Source of the DNA: Serilophus lunatus | Lineage: Eukaryota; Chordata; Aves; Passeriformes; Eurylaimidae | Reading direction: 5' to 3' | Length of the DNA: 64,000 bases | Assembly: GCA_013399895.1 (NCBI GenBank) | Contig: VXBA01004389.1 | Coordinates: forward strand, 1,240,001 to 1,304,000 | Part shown: positions 52,676 to 64,000 of the stretch, in pieces | How positions within the stretch are numbered: position 1 is the stretch's first letter | Layout of the letters: each line of letters begins with the position of its first letter | Position numbers and translations under genes: made by a program | The notes under the pieces: generated by a model | What the model saw: only the letters and a program-made list of their open reading frames with translations | What the model was told of the DNA's origin: nothing | The model's database searches: none

Positions 52676-55600
52676 ATTCACCAAGACAACATATACAATT
52701 CAGTAAAGTACTGACATTTCACAGTACCCAATAGATCACATTGAGCAGGGTAATGTAAGTATTTTGTATCTTCCTTGGAGCTCTGTCACATGAATGCATG
52801 CACCATGTAGGCTTTGAGTAGTATGGGTAATTGTGGAGTCTGAAAAATTACATGGATTCTCATTTTTTGATGTAAGCATATGACTTCAGAAGTTTGCATA
52901 ACTGGCAGCAGGATCCAAGTGATCCACAGATACATGAGAAAAATACCTTTTCTTTATCAAGACAGACACAAGATCCAATAACTGAGGATAAGAATCATTT
53001 AAGTAGACATAATTGATACTTATATTGGCTACTAATAAGACAGATCAATCAAATAGGAGAGAAAGACTGTAAAAGCACAGTGGCCCCACGGTTTCAAGAG
53101 GGCTGTACAATTCTGCCTGTTCCCACTAGAAGGCTGGACACTGAGCACCTGCAAAGCAGGAGGGGGTAAAGCCATGTAAGAGCAAGTCAGCATTTCCAAA
53201 ATGATGCAGCATTTTTAAGCTGGAGACTCAAAATTACTGTATTTTTGTAGCTTTGATTTCACTACACAGTGATTGTGCTGGTTGTAGAATTGCCATCCAT
53301 GCTGTTGTTCGGAATTGGACCAGACCCTAGCAGCTTGTGCTGCGCTGGCTGTGCTTTGAGTCCCACTCCCACCTCCAGCAATTCCTCCCAGCTTTGCAAG
53401 ATTACTGAGGAGTTCGTGATTTAAAATAAATAAAATCCGTTTCAGACTAATGAGTAAAACCTGTCCCTTTTCTTCTCAATTAGCTTGTTTCCAGCCAGGA
53501 GAATTACACTTCTCCATCTATCCTCCTGTGATGGCATATAACTGCACTGTTTTAAGGAAAAAACCTTCTGTAATGTGTTTAAATGCAGTAGAAAATTTTT
53601 CTAACAGCTGCATGTATTCTGGCATGCAGGAGTTGGTATGCAATGTCACATGCCAGCTCATCTAATTTAAAGAGCATTAGAGAACTGCTTTACCCAAATT
53701 ATCACTGGTTTGAGCTGAAGCATAAGCCCACAAATATACCTAAATATGTTTGTTGACAGAACTAAATATCTGGCTTTGCAATGCTTAATTGTTTTGCTAA
53801 TTTTTTAATTTTTCTTTTCTTCGTTAGCTGGACAGCTGTCAGGAAAAAACAGGGAAGAGAAAGGAAATGAAGTGCCTCCACTAAGGCCTGGGGTCCACTG
53901 CTTGGAATTTTGATTGGTTACGTGGGTATTTGTTCTGGCATATCCATGTTGTTGTGCTGGGCAGGCTATCAAAAATTATACAGCCCACAGAACATTTTCC
54001 CATCCATTGTTACAGAACAAACCCTGAGAGCAACCTTAGGCTTACAGCAAAGGGGTCCCTTGCTGGAAACTAGAGGTGATAAATCCAAGCTAAAAACGTA
54101 GCACATAGTCTCTGCCTCTCTTAAAGGACTAGCACAGCTTGGTATCAAAGAGAGTTTAATGAGCTTAGCGATATGTGAAAAGGATTAAGGATACCAGCAA
54201 ATCACTTGATTACGTACTTAATTCAATAGGGCTACTCACATGCTGAAAGCGAGCACGTGGTGTGGGGAACACTGACGTGGGCTGCACTGGAGTTGGACCA
54301 GGCCATCCTGCAGCAGGGACACCCCAGCTCCCCTAAAGCCCTCACCCAGGCATGCAGGGGCATGGCATCTGCCCTGCCTGCCCCTGCTCTCTCTGTCCTG
54401 AACAAGCTCCCTGGGTGCATGGCTGGGATTCCTGGGCTGTGCAGAAAACAGGGAAATTTGGATGTAGACTAGGCTGGTACTCATGTTCCTGCAGCCTTCT
54501 TTTGAAGAAGGGCTGAAGGGTAAATGTCATACTCAGTTCTGCAAAGCCCAAAGCATCCCATTCCTCTCTGGTGCATCTAACTCTGCTCCGGTTTGATTGG
54601 GATGGACACTGGGCAGAGAGCCCTAGCAGACTGTTCCACAACACTACCCCTTGGTTCCCCTAATATTTATAATTGGAACCAGACAGAAAAGCACCACCAT
54701 GGACTCAAGCTCTTGTGCTTCACAAAGGAAGACGTTGGTCATTGGGGAGTAGAGAGAAACACCAAATGAACAACCCGATAAGCGCACAGACAAGTTCCTC
54801 TGAATGCGTCTGGAGCCGTCCAGCCCTGGAGACAGGGAACTCCGTGGAGAGCCCACAATCATCTGTTACAGTTTGAAAAGTCACATTTTCACAGGGAAAG
54901 GTTATTAGAAATCAAACAACAACAAAGCTGTCTGCAGCCAAGCAGCAGACTGTTGCAATTAGGAAATGATGTTAACAAAGCAACAAGGGGGACGTATAAG
55001 CTGTTACACTAAGTGTGGAGATGCAAGTCATTTTTGAAGGATCTTGGAAGAGTGCCCTGGGGTAAAGCTTTAGCTCTAGGGAGAGTGATTTCAGACAATA
55101 TTGTAACTTTTGTAAAATAATCATTTTTGTTTTCATCCTGCTGCATAAACTTTTAATAGAAAATAAACATTTTTTCCAGCAGCCTAAGAGGACACATATA
55201 TATATTTATATATCCTTGTCTGGACTATATTTTCATGTCTGAAAGTGATATGATTTAGAACTGAGCTAACTATCTGCTGCACACTGAAAATAAATCAGGA
55301 ACAAAAAAAGGTAAAACCTCATTGGAGTAGTATTTCTGTCACTCTCTTCAATACCATACCTGGCCAGACTGCTCACCTTTGGCCCTAAATAGCAGTGAAA
55401 CCTAAACCATGTGGCTTTAAGAAAAGATGTCTAAAAATATGCCATTATTGCTAATTTATTCTTTTCCTACCTGATTTCAACACGTTATTCTAATTGTCAG
55501 TTTTATTAGCAACTGACACAAAAGTGTACACTGAGAGCCTCTGAAATGGAGCAGAAGGCTGGCAAGAGCCCTCATGCACATGACACCATTATGGTAAAAC

Positions 55601-58167
55601 CAGTAATGATTATTTTAATAAGTATGTTGAGCAAATTTCTTAATTGTTCAAAATCACTTAAGCATTGGCAAACAGTTCATAATGCATCTCAGCTGCAGTG
55701 GTGAAAACTGATTTACCAACTCATCTGAAGCCAGGTGTTTTCATGAAAAATCAGCTGGTTTTTCCTCCTGCTCCTTCTGCTTGGCTTCCTCTTTGTACCC
55801 TTTTTTTGTGGCCCTATCCACAGACAGCAGCAGAGTTTAATAAAACCCAAAATAGCACAAGCCCATTAACTGATTGAGAAATTTTGCACACTGTGCTTCT
55901 TCAACAGAGGAGTGCAGGGATATTTCTCAGAAGAATGCCATCCAGATCCTCAGATGACATACGGAACTCCGCTGCCTTTAAATTTTTTACCAGTTTTTCC
56001 CCAAAGAAGTTCAGGCTCTAGGATAACAACATGGATACCCTGAGTGACACCTGATGTCTGTGTTCTTCCAACATGGGGAGGAGAACAAGGAGAGAGAATG
56101 CTGTAGTTTTACACTGTTTTCCATCAGTTTATAAACCCTTTGGTTTTCCAAATATATTGTCTACCTGTAAATCTCATGGCTCAGGCAGGTATGTGTGGGA
56201 GAGATGTACAGACCAATATTCTGCAAGGGCTGTTCCCTGTCTTAGTAGACCATGAGTGTAAGGCGAAGAACGAATCTGGCAAGAGTCACCACCATACAGA
56301 TTTCCAGTTGCTTGGCTGGTTTGGGTAGATGAAAAAAAACAGATATTTTTTGTACAAATACTTTTTACTCTAAAAGTGTATAATTTCTGGGGCCTAAAAT
56401 TCTCTGTGCAAATACCAGGCTATGGAAGGTTTGTAATTTCTACTAAATACTGGGCAAATTATTCTGTTTGGCTGTGTAAAGAAAGGAAACTGGACATTTT
56501 GTCCAACAGGCAAATCCATGCTATTTTTAGCTAATTTTCTTTCCCTGAAAGAAGCATAAATCAGTAAAAGCAAATAAAAATTAGTACCTGGAATTTATTA
56601 GAATCATCTTGAAATAGAAAAAGATGATATCATAGCAAGAAAGTTTGCATTTATTAGTCATCCTCTAAGTCATGGAGCTTTTAATACCCATTAACAACTT
56701 CTCTGAGCAATATGTCAGAGGAAGTGTCCCCTATAGCATTTGGGGCCAAAACAGCCTCTGTAAAGACCAAGTGATCATGAATACCCATCTACCCTGAGTG
56801 TCATTCACAGGTTGAGGCAGCTGGTTAGGACCTGATCCTGAGCATCAGGCAGGGACCAGGAACCACAGCAGATGCAGACGACAGCGCAGAGCACGAGCTG
56901 CTCTCACCGGTGCTAGTCCCAGAGGAAGGAAAAGCACCACAAATTCTTTGAGCTTCTAAACTACCAAACGAATCAACAAGTAGCATTGGAGCAGCCTGAT
57001 TTCGGCTGGAAATTGGAAAAACCTGCCTTTTTGCCAGTAGGAGGAATGAATGTGGATGAGTTAGTTGTATCAGAGCACCCTGACAGTGTCTCCTGGACAC
57101 TGCTCTCCCATTTACTGCAGCCTATGGAAAGTTTTTCTCCTCAGCGAGAATAAAACCTCTCTGTATAGTGAAATACAAAACAAACAGAGAAAGCAAAGCT
57201 TAACATAGTGGTACATGTCACAGCTCTTGGTTGTTTGAAATTATTGATGGCCATGTGTAAGTTAAGGAGGTGTCAGAGTGACACAAATGTTTATACCCCA
57301 ACAATTCCATAAATGAAAAGGTGATAGTCATATTTAGGGCAACAGGAATTTGCTATATAGCTAAAACAGATATTCAGATAATGCAAAAGATAATGCAAGA
57401 AGATGTGCAGATTTTATGAGTTTCCCTCTACACTGTGTGTATATTTACATGAAATAATTAGCTGTGGTCTTGTTTATGTCAAATCCAATTTATATTAATA
57501 AACTTCACCCAGCAAAGGCACGATGCTGTATGAAAATGGCCAGAAATGTTAGCAGCCATAAAAATGCAGAGTAAACACTGGAGCATTTAATTAATCAATT
57601 TTTGACATTAGCAAGTAATTACAATTTCTGAATCATTTCTTGAATGTTTTTTATGAATACAAATCAACCACAACACATGGAAGAACTGCTGATCAGAGGC
57701 ATTTGACTTACATAGACATATGGCACTTGCATGTGACTCCCACTGTCTAAAGAAGACAGGGAGTTATAACAAGGATGGAAAAACATTCATAGGATCTATT
57801 GCAAAGTTGTGAAAATTGAATTCTAAGATTATTACAGACATTTGGGATTCACAGATAAAGACACTTCATTCTCAGAATGCATCAGACTTTTTAACACACT
57901 TGGAATAACCCCTGTCATCCATCCAATAAGAAATACCTCAGGACCCGAAGGTTTTGCTACCATTTTCTTTAATTGCTTTGTTATCACTTGTCCTCACATT
58001 TATTCTGGCAACTTCTGGTGAGGAACAATATACATACACACAAATCAAGCCTATCTTTCTATGGGTTTATTTCTACTTAAAAACAAGCTAAATAAAAAAA
58101 GCAGTAGATGCTCATTGGTTCAATCATTAAAAGTCCATAGTAAAGAATATAAAATATAGAATACATA

Positions 58168-58440
58168 TCATAGAATGGTTTGGTTTTGAAGGGACCTTGA
58201 AGACCATCTGGTTCCAATCCCTCTGCTGTATACAGGGATACCTTTCACAACACCAGGTTTCTCAGAACTCCATCCAACATGGCCCTGAACACTTGCAGGC
58301 TTGAAGCACCCGCAGCTTCTCTGGGGAACCTATTCCAGTGCCTCCCAATATCTAAACTCAAACCTACTCTCTTTCAGTTTGAATCTGTTCCCCAGGTCAT
58401 AAAAGGTCCATTTGCAACTTACCTGTAGGCTCCATAAATT
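58168..58440 (-). mobile_element. CR1 LINE 3' fragment
   Basis: On the plus strand this begins TCATAGAATGGTTTGGTTTT, then GAAGGGACCTTGAAGACCAT, and continues through CCATCCAACATGGCCCTGAA, CACTTGCAGG, TTCTCTGGGGAACCTATTCC and AGTGCCTCCC to CTCTTTCAGTTTGAATC and TGTAGGCTCC. This is the reverse complement of the CR1 3' untranslated region and the end of ORF2, so the element runs on the minus strand with its 3' end at about 58168. Internal deletions are visible: the segment after CAGTGCCTCCC and the segment after CCCCAGGTC are shortened relative to the family. No intact ORF remains. Confidence 0.92.
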
Positions 58441-61428
58441 TAAAAATATATGAATGTAAGGTTAAAAATCCAACACAATTCTACGGACATATCAAACCAA
58501 TGGTCTCAAAATAAGCATTAGTGGGCAAAACAAGGTGAGAAAAAGTTCTGAGGATTTCCATCTTCTGACCCCTGCTCTAAGGACAAGGGTAACCAGGGAT
58601 TTAGTAAAACCCAAATTAACAAACTTTAGGGTTTTTACGGATGAAAAATAGGAATTAACAAAGAGAAGGTGATGTGTGATGTCAGAGGCTAGGACCTCTT
58701 TTCCAGGCAGGTTTTGTTTGCTTTCTCCTATCACCCTCTTTTGCCCACCTGCCACAAATTTTTCACACAGAGAAAGAAACTTTTTATAGCACATTTTGAA
58801 TATTAATCTCTGTGTTGATGGCTCTATTTGCAATATCTGGCCCGTGCATATATATAATCAAGAGAAATTTATCTGCTAGTTAATAATGTAGCATTGCTGA
58901 GGAAATCTCAGAAGCTGCTTCCAGCACTCCACCCCTTGCTGGTATGCTGAATTTAGTGGAACTACTTACATCCATTCATCTCATCTACCTCATACATAAA
59001 CATAAACACACAGAAAAATGATGGAACATGCAAATAAGTACGTTCCTAAATATCCCCTGTTCATTGGTTCACTTTTTCACTCTGTGTTTGTACAGAGAAA
59101 ATAAGAAATTAATCAGAAGCTAACACAAAAATATACCACTGCATTTTCATAGTTTATTGCAGACAAAGCAAGAGCTGTGCTCACAGGGAGCTCTGTCAGC
59201 TTGTGGTCTGCCTGAAGCACATTTGTTGTTCCTGCCATTATCGGGCTTGCAGCGGGTTCAGCTTTGATTGTAGGAGACAAGAGAGTCTAAAGAATGAATC
59301 AGTGGTAAAGTGTTGCCCAAATCATGCTTTGTCTTCAACCAAAATTCCCACTAATTTCCATTAGATATCCAAGAAAATAAAAACATTCATAAATACAACA
59401 GGACTGACCCTGCTCTTATGTATTTTAAGGTAGGCAAGTAAAAAAAAAAGTCTCTACAACATTCAATATATTCTCTTGCAGGTAACCATCCAATTCAGTA
59501 CAGGAGGAAGCTGATCTTCCCAGGCAGTTTTGCAAAGGTAGTTTCCTGTGAGTAGTTCTGATCCCAAATGCTGCAGCTCTCTGACAGACACCGACTATCG
59601 CCAGTTATGAGATCTCAGTTCCCCTGCACAAAGGAACCTGACTTTCTGGGTCGAGGGATTAATCATAAGAAGTTTGGCATTTCCTAAGTGGTGTGTAGGG
59701 TAGACAGCATCATGTGATATTGGCTGGAGATAAACTTTTAGTGTATCAGGGATTTAGTGAAAGTGGATTTAGTGGAAGGAAAATGTTTCATTGTAATGGT
59801 AAGCTCTGAGAAGACAGTTCAGTAAAGTCCCAGAAAGGAAATAAGAACTGGAACATTTGTGTCAGCAAACAGCATACAAGCATGAACTTATGTTGTGTAT
59901 GCCTGTTAAATACTTTAGCCAAAGCATTGCCTTTATTTATAGCTCCTAATTCCCAATAAATTCTGGGTGGAACAGAAAGCACAAAAGCACTGAAAGGACA
60001 ATTTCTTGCTGGTCTGCAACTCCAACCCTGTCATCCTCACCCATGCTAGAAACAGTCTGGGTCAGGGACAATTTGCATTGGCAAGATTAGAACACATGTG
60101 GACTAAATGGGAGATGCCCAATGACACCATGGAGCTCTGTTTGGGCACAATTCCCTGCAGCCATGGGGTTTTACATGAACACAATGTTCCACCTCTGCAG
60201 TTTGCCTTGGTGACAGGCACGTTGCAAGTGGCCATGCAGCAGCTTCTGTGTCCTTCTAAAAGCCAGACAGAGTTGTGCACCAGCAGAGGAGGCAAGCATA
60301 AAAGGTTCCTGTGGTGGAAATGCAAGAGCTAGAGACCTATGTGGCTGGGAGACACAGAGAAGGGATCTTGGGGGACAGCCTATATCAACCTGCAGTCAGA
60401 ACTGGAGTAAGGGCATGATGCACTTGAGTGAATGTGGGTGCCAGTTGTTGAGTTTAATGAGTAGGAGTAACTGAGCCTAACATAACGGCTTGTATAAAAT
60501 AACAATTGGTAGTTTTTCTTCTTTGCTTATGTTGCAAAGAAAAACTCCCCCTACAATTCCTGCATATAGAAATTGTATTAATAATCATTATTATCTTGTG
60601 CTTTTGTAAGTGATCTGACACACTGTTAATGGTTTGTCTCCTGAACACTTGTGACTTCAGTATGACATGTACAGTAGCTGCTAAACAAACATAATGACAG
60701 TGCTCAATTTAACGAGAATCTATTTCCTTTTCATAAAAATTAAAGTGAACCTTTAATTTCATTCAGCATTATACAATTCACAGGTACAATGCAGTACCAG
60801 TGAAATAAAAGCTGTAATTTAGCTCCTGGTTAATGCTAAGTTTTTCTGCAGTTGAATATTGTAGCACTGAATTGCAGATCCATCTCAAATGTTATGGTGC
60901 CTAGAGATATTAGTTACAGTTATTGCAAAACATTCTGTTTATTCAAATCAGACTGAAACACAAACTGTAGCATGAATGGCTTGAAAATATTTGTTTAGAT
61001 GAATATTCATTGTCAGCTGCTATGCAGGATATATAGTGACAATTCAGATTACATTATAGCTTTTTGTTTTATACACTATCTTGCCAGTTAGCATTCAAAA
61101 ATGTAACTTTAAAAATGCCTTTAATTTTATGTGTGAAGTAGAAAGTGATATACCTTGCTGTCCGTGTTTCTTACACATGAATCTTTCAATCCACAGGGAA
61201 CTTAATGTGAATTAACAGTGGGAATATAAGCATAAACCTTTATATTTCTGGTAATACAATTTTTTCACTAACTGCAGCTTACTGGAAAAGTTCTTTACAA
61301 TATTTAAATGAATTACATTTTAAAGATCTTTATCATCAGCAGCAGTAAAATCTATGGTAACAAGTGACGAGTCCTTTTAGTGCACCCACTGCTCTACTGC
61401 TGGTTTTGTGATGTTTAGACAGTGTGTG

Positions 61429-61454
61429 TCTCTCTCTCTCTCTCTCTCTCTCTC
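61429..61454. repeat. (TC)13 microsatellite
   Basis: An uninterrupted TC dinucleotide run of 26 bp, preceded directly by a short GT run (61422-61429). It is a compound microsatellite likely to be length-polymorphic. Confidence 0.97.
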
Positions 61455-63434
61455 AGGAACCAGAGACATAGATACAATTTCCTGCAGTACCATTGGTTCT
61501 CACTGCTCAGTGACACAGGGGACAAATTAAAAAAATCCACATACCAATCCTGTACCTAAAAGCATTTTTTTCATGAGAGTGACATCCAATTTCCAGCGTG
61601 TAAGGGTATTATGAGTGAGTTTTAGCTGGAATCATGCCGACCTTGATGGAATTAACTGAGGGCATGTCAGTCCAAAATGAAGATAGATGAGATACATGAA
61701 GTAATCAGGTTTTCCTCTCTACTGTTAGTGGGTAATTTTTAGAGTAATTGGACCAAAAGATTTTCAAACATTGGTTTAAAAAACTGTAATTTGAGGATAG
61801 TAATTATTTTACAAAAACACTCTGGTATGTGCTGACCTCTTGCTGTTATCTAGCATTTGTTAAGCACCTCATGTTTCTGAGTATTCAAAACTAGTGGCAA
61901 TAATTGATGTACAACAGAAGGGCTGAAATACTGAATCTGAACTGTGTAGGTGTTCCATGCATGAATCATACACAATTTATTGTATGAGTCTTACAAGATC
62001 CGATGATTTAGATTAATTTCTGTAAGCCTTAGGATGTTTATTTGCATACTCTAGGTTGGAAATACTGAGTTTATATTAAATCACAGGAGAGAAAAAAACC
62101 CAAACCTTCGATAAATTTGAAAAGTTAAGAGAGGTTCCAGCACAGAAAGTGCTTCTTTTCCTCTCAAATCTGCATCATCTACGTTGCCATGGCCTTCATA
62201 GGTGTTATTACTGAAGGAGTTGATTAGTTTTGAAGGCTCTGCCTGACAGAGCCTCTCACAGGTGCTGTGTGCAGTGGGGCAGGTCTCCCATATGTCCAGC
62301 TGCCACCTGGAGAAGTCTGCAGAAATGGTAGGAACTTCTCTCTTCTCACTTCTCGAATAAAGGGAGGCCTACCAGGTCAGTATGGTTTTCAGCTATTACA
62401 GACATCAGGGGAGTCACAAAACTGAACCACTGCACCCACTGAACTGTACCCATGTAACATTGCATGGCTTTGCTGTGAAAAGTGCTGAGCATCTGCAGGT
62501 CTCATTGATGCTGCAGAATTAAACTTATTCAGGGAAGAAAAACCAATTTCCAAACCTTAGATTCAGTCCTTAATCATTCATTTAAATAGCATTTCTGTAA
62601 CCATCAACTTGAGAGTATTTATATGAAAAGACTCTGAAAATCTCTTGTTTTCCAACAGGAAATGTGTTTGGGGATTGACATTTCACGTGTATAGAGAAAT
62701 TTACAATAATCATATCCTGATGACAAGTGCAGGAGAGGATTAACATCTAACAGGGATGATCTAATTTATCATTCATACAGTAATACCCAGTGGCTATTGT
62801 GAACATTTTATTATGAAGGAAATTAAAGACAACACAAGAAAATTAATGTTTTAAGGGAAAGTCATATGGTCCATTTAACTCTTCTTTTGACTGTCCAGAA
62901 AATGTAATAACTTATTTTGCTTCTTTTCATATGCCTGAGTAATAGAAATAACACTTCATAAATCATTTACAAAAGCTTTAAGAACAAAAGCAAGCTAGTC
63001 AGTATAAAGCTTTTGAATTACTTCTACATAAATGCATATCTTGTGTATGTCTGTAATTTCCCTCTCGAAGAAAATGCTCTTACACTGAATAACAATCTTC
63101 CTCCTCTTCTCCTTTCCAACTGTTTCTGTTTGGATATCAAACACCTCACTAGATGATAGTACTATCCCCTGCTTTTATGGGACTCGATGGAAATTTTGTC
63201 ACAAACTCAAGTGTCATACAGTCACTGGATGCAGAGACAGTGGCACACTATGAAAACACAGCAAGTGCTCCTACCACGAAGGTGCCTTAGCACTTCATGA
63301 TTGAAGACTTGTAGGGAAGCACTCAAAGTTTTGAGCAGAGCCATTTCTTGTCTCACTTCCCTTTCTTACAAGCACCCTTTATAATTGTTCCGCCAAAAGG
63401 TTTTTGCAGTAGCAGTGAAGAGATAGGGCCTTTT

Positions 63435-63627
63435 GAAAGAGAAGGCCTCCAACATGCACAAAGGCACACCATTCCTGAGAGTATTGTCCAAACACTTCTT
63501 GAACTCTGTCTGGCTTGGTGACAACATCCCTGAGGAGCCTGTTGCAGTTCCCAGTTACCCTCTTGGTGAAGAACATTTTTCTAATATCCAACCTAAACCT
63601 CCCCTGACACAGCTTCTGGCCATCTAA
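63435..63627 (-). mobile_element. CR1 LINE internal/3' fragment
   Basis: The plus strand contains TTCTTGAACTCTGTCTGGCT, then CCTGAGGAGCCTGTTGCAGT, ACCCTCTTGGTGAAGAACAT, TTTTCTAATATCCAACCTAA and ACCTCCCCTGACACAGCTTC. This order matches the reverse complement of the end of CR1 ORF2 and the start of the 3' untranslated region. The terminal octamers are not visible. The short frames that cross it are decayed CR1 or chance frames, not host genes. Confidence 0.88.
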
Positions 63628-64000
63628 ACAGCTAAGGACTTAGATAGGCACCTAACTAAATTTTAATGAAAATGTGCTTATTCTGCTTCCTTGGAGATCT
63701 CTGAAAAAGACTTTTGATAAATTTTCAAATCTCTCTCCCCATCACTTCCTGTGTATTCAAACATTACTTTTCTCTTTCTGAGAGGGGGAAGGCAAGCAAG
63801 CCCAGAACATACATTCCTTTCCTTTGATGCTTGCATTCAAAACCCATAAGGTAAGAAACCCCTTCCTCTGTACATACTTGAAAGACACAATCACTTATGT
63901 GGATAGCTGAATTCCTCCTTATATTACTTTGCATTCATGTATCAGATGCCTGGGGCCAGAAGGACATGCTGAATACAACAGTATCTGTCTAGCCACAAAG

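Larger units (their letters stand above)
50191..64000 (-). other. NCKAP5: Upstream NCKAP5 intron, partial
   Basis: This is the 3' part of the intron preceding the exon at 50117-50190, running off the right edge. I looked for a minus-strand exon carrying the expected residues before EYMDSNK and did not find one. It contains CR1 pieces at about 52.6, 58.2-58.4 and 63.4-63.6 kb, a (TC)13 microsatellite at 61.4 kb, and AT-rich non-coding stretches at 57.5-57.7 and 60.7-61.2 kb. A GC-rich patch at 54.24-54.45 kb has no recognisable coding content. Confidence 0.6.

Noticed and set aside
54236..54480. GC-rich patch as a coding exon or processed pseudogene
   Set aside because: Frames are open on both strands but none resembles a protein, and no splice-site pair frames a sensible exon.
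60006..60332. 108-codon plus-strand frame
   Set aside because: The composition looks like chance, an 87-codon frame lies on the opposite strand over the same bases, and there is no recognisable domain or splice context.
1..64000. Endogenous retrovirus or other viral insertion
   Set aside because: I saw no long terminal repeats, no primer-binding site and no viral-like coding frames on either strand.
1..64000. CRISPR array, operon or prokaryotic mobile system
   Set aside because: There are no regularly spaced repeats and no dense coding. Introns, CpG islands, CR1 and a SINE show a vertebrate genome.

Overview
The window looks like euchromatic DNA from a songbird (passerine). It is AT-rich and repeat-poor. 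Its recognisable mobile elements are fragments of CR1 LINEs, the dominant LINE family of birds and other reptiles, plus one nearly complete tRNA-Ile-headed SINE with a CR1-type tail. That SINE matches the architecture I know as TguSINE1 of the zebra finch lineage. I see no prokaryotic genes, operons, CRISPR arrays, endogenous virus or long open reading frames. Almost all ATG- or alternative-start ORFs here are chance frames in non-coding DNA.

The only protein-coding sequence I can defend is two short minus-strand exons, 50117-50190 (74 nt) and 10359-10422 (64 nt). Each has splice signals, and they join in phase into 46 codons of an uninterrupted N-terminal coiled coil (from EYMDSNKYIEH to SKTEGAM). 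I recognise this as the amino-terminal region of Nck-associated protein 5 (NCKAP5/NAP5), from memory of the family and not from a search. If correct, the whole window lies inside NCKAP5, transcribed right to left: 50191-64000 is upstream intron, 10423-50116 is one intron of 39,694 bp, and 1-10358 is the start of the next intron. The upstream exon uses a GC rather than GT donor.

Region by region: 1-10 kb is intron with a compact CpG-rich patch (about 3.64-3.88 kb) that has a minus-strand donor-like site, a 30-bp tandem duplication at 6.4 kb and an 11-bp inverted repeat at 8 kb. 10.4-50.1 kb is the large intron, with the SINE at 26.6 kb, a strong CpG island at 36.3-37.4 kb interrupted by a 485-base assembly gap, an old CR1 relic at 39.2 kb and a SINE/CR1 tail at 42.1 kb. 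50.2-64 kb is upstream intron with three further CR1 pieces and a (TC)13 microsatellite.

I did not find a novel molecular system. The points most worth a second look are the internal CpG island with its gap, the small CpG-rich patch as a possible alternative first exon, and the GC-AG splice site. All are candidates for undescribed transcript starts or splicing control in a very large gene.
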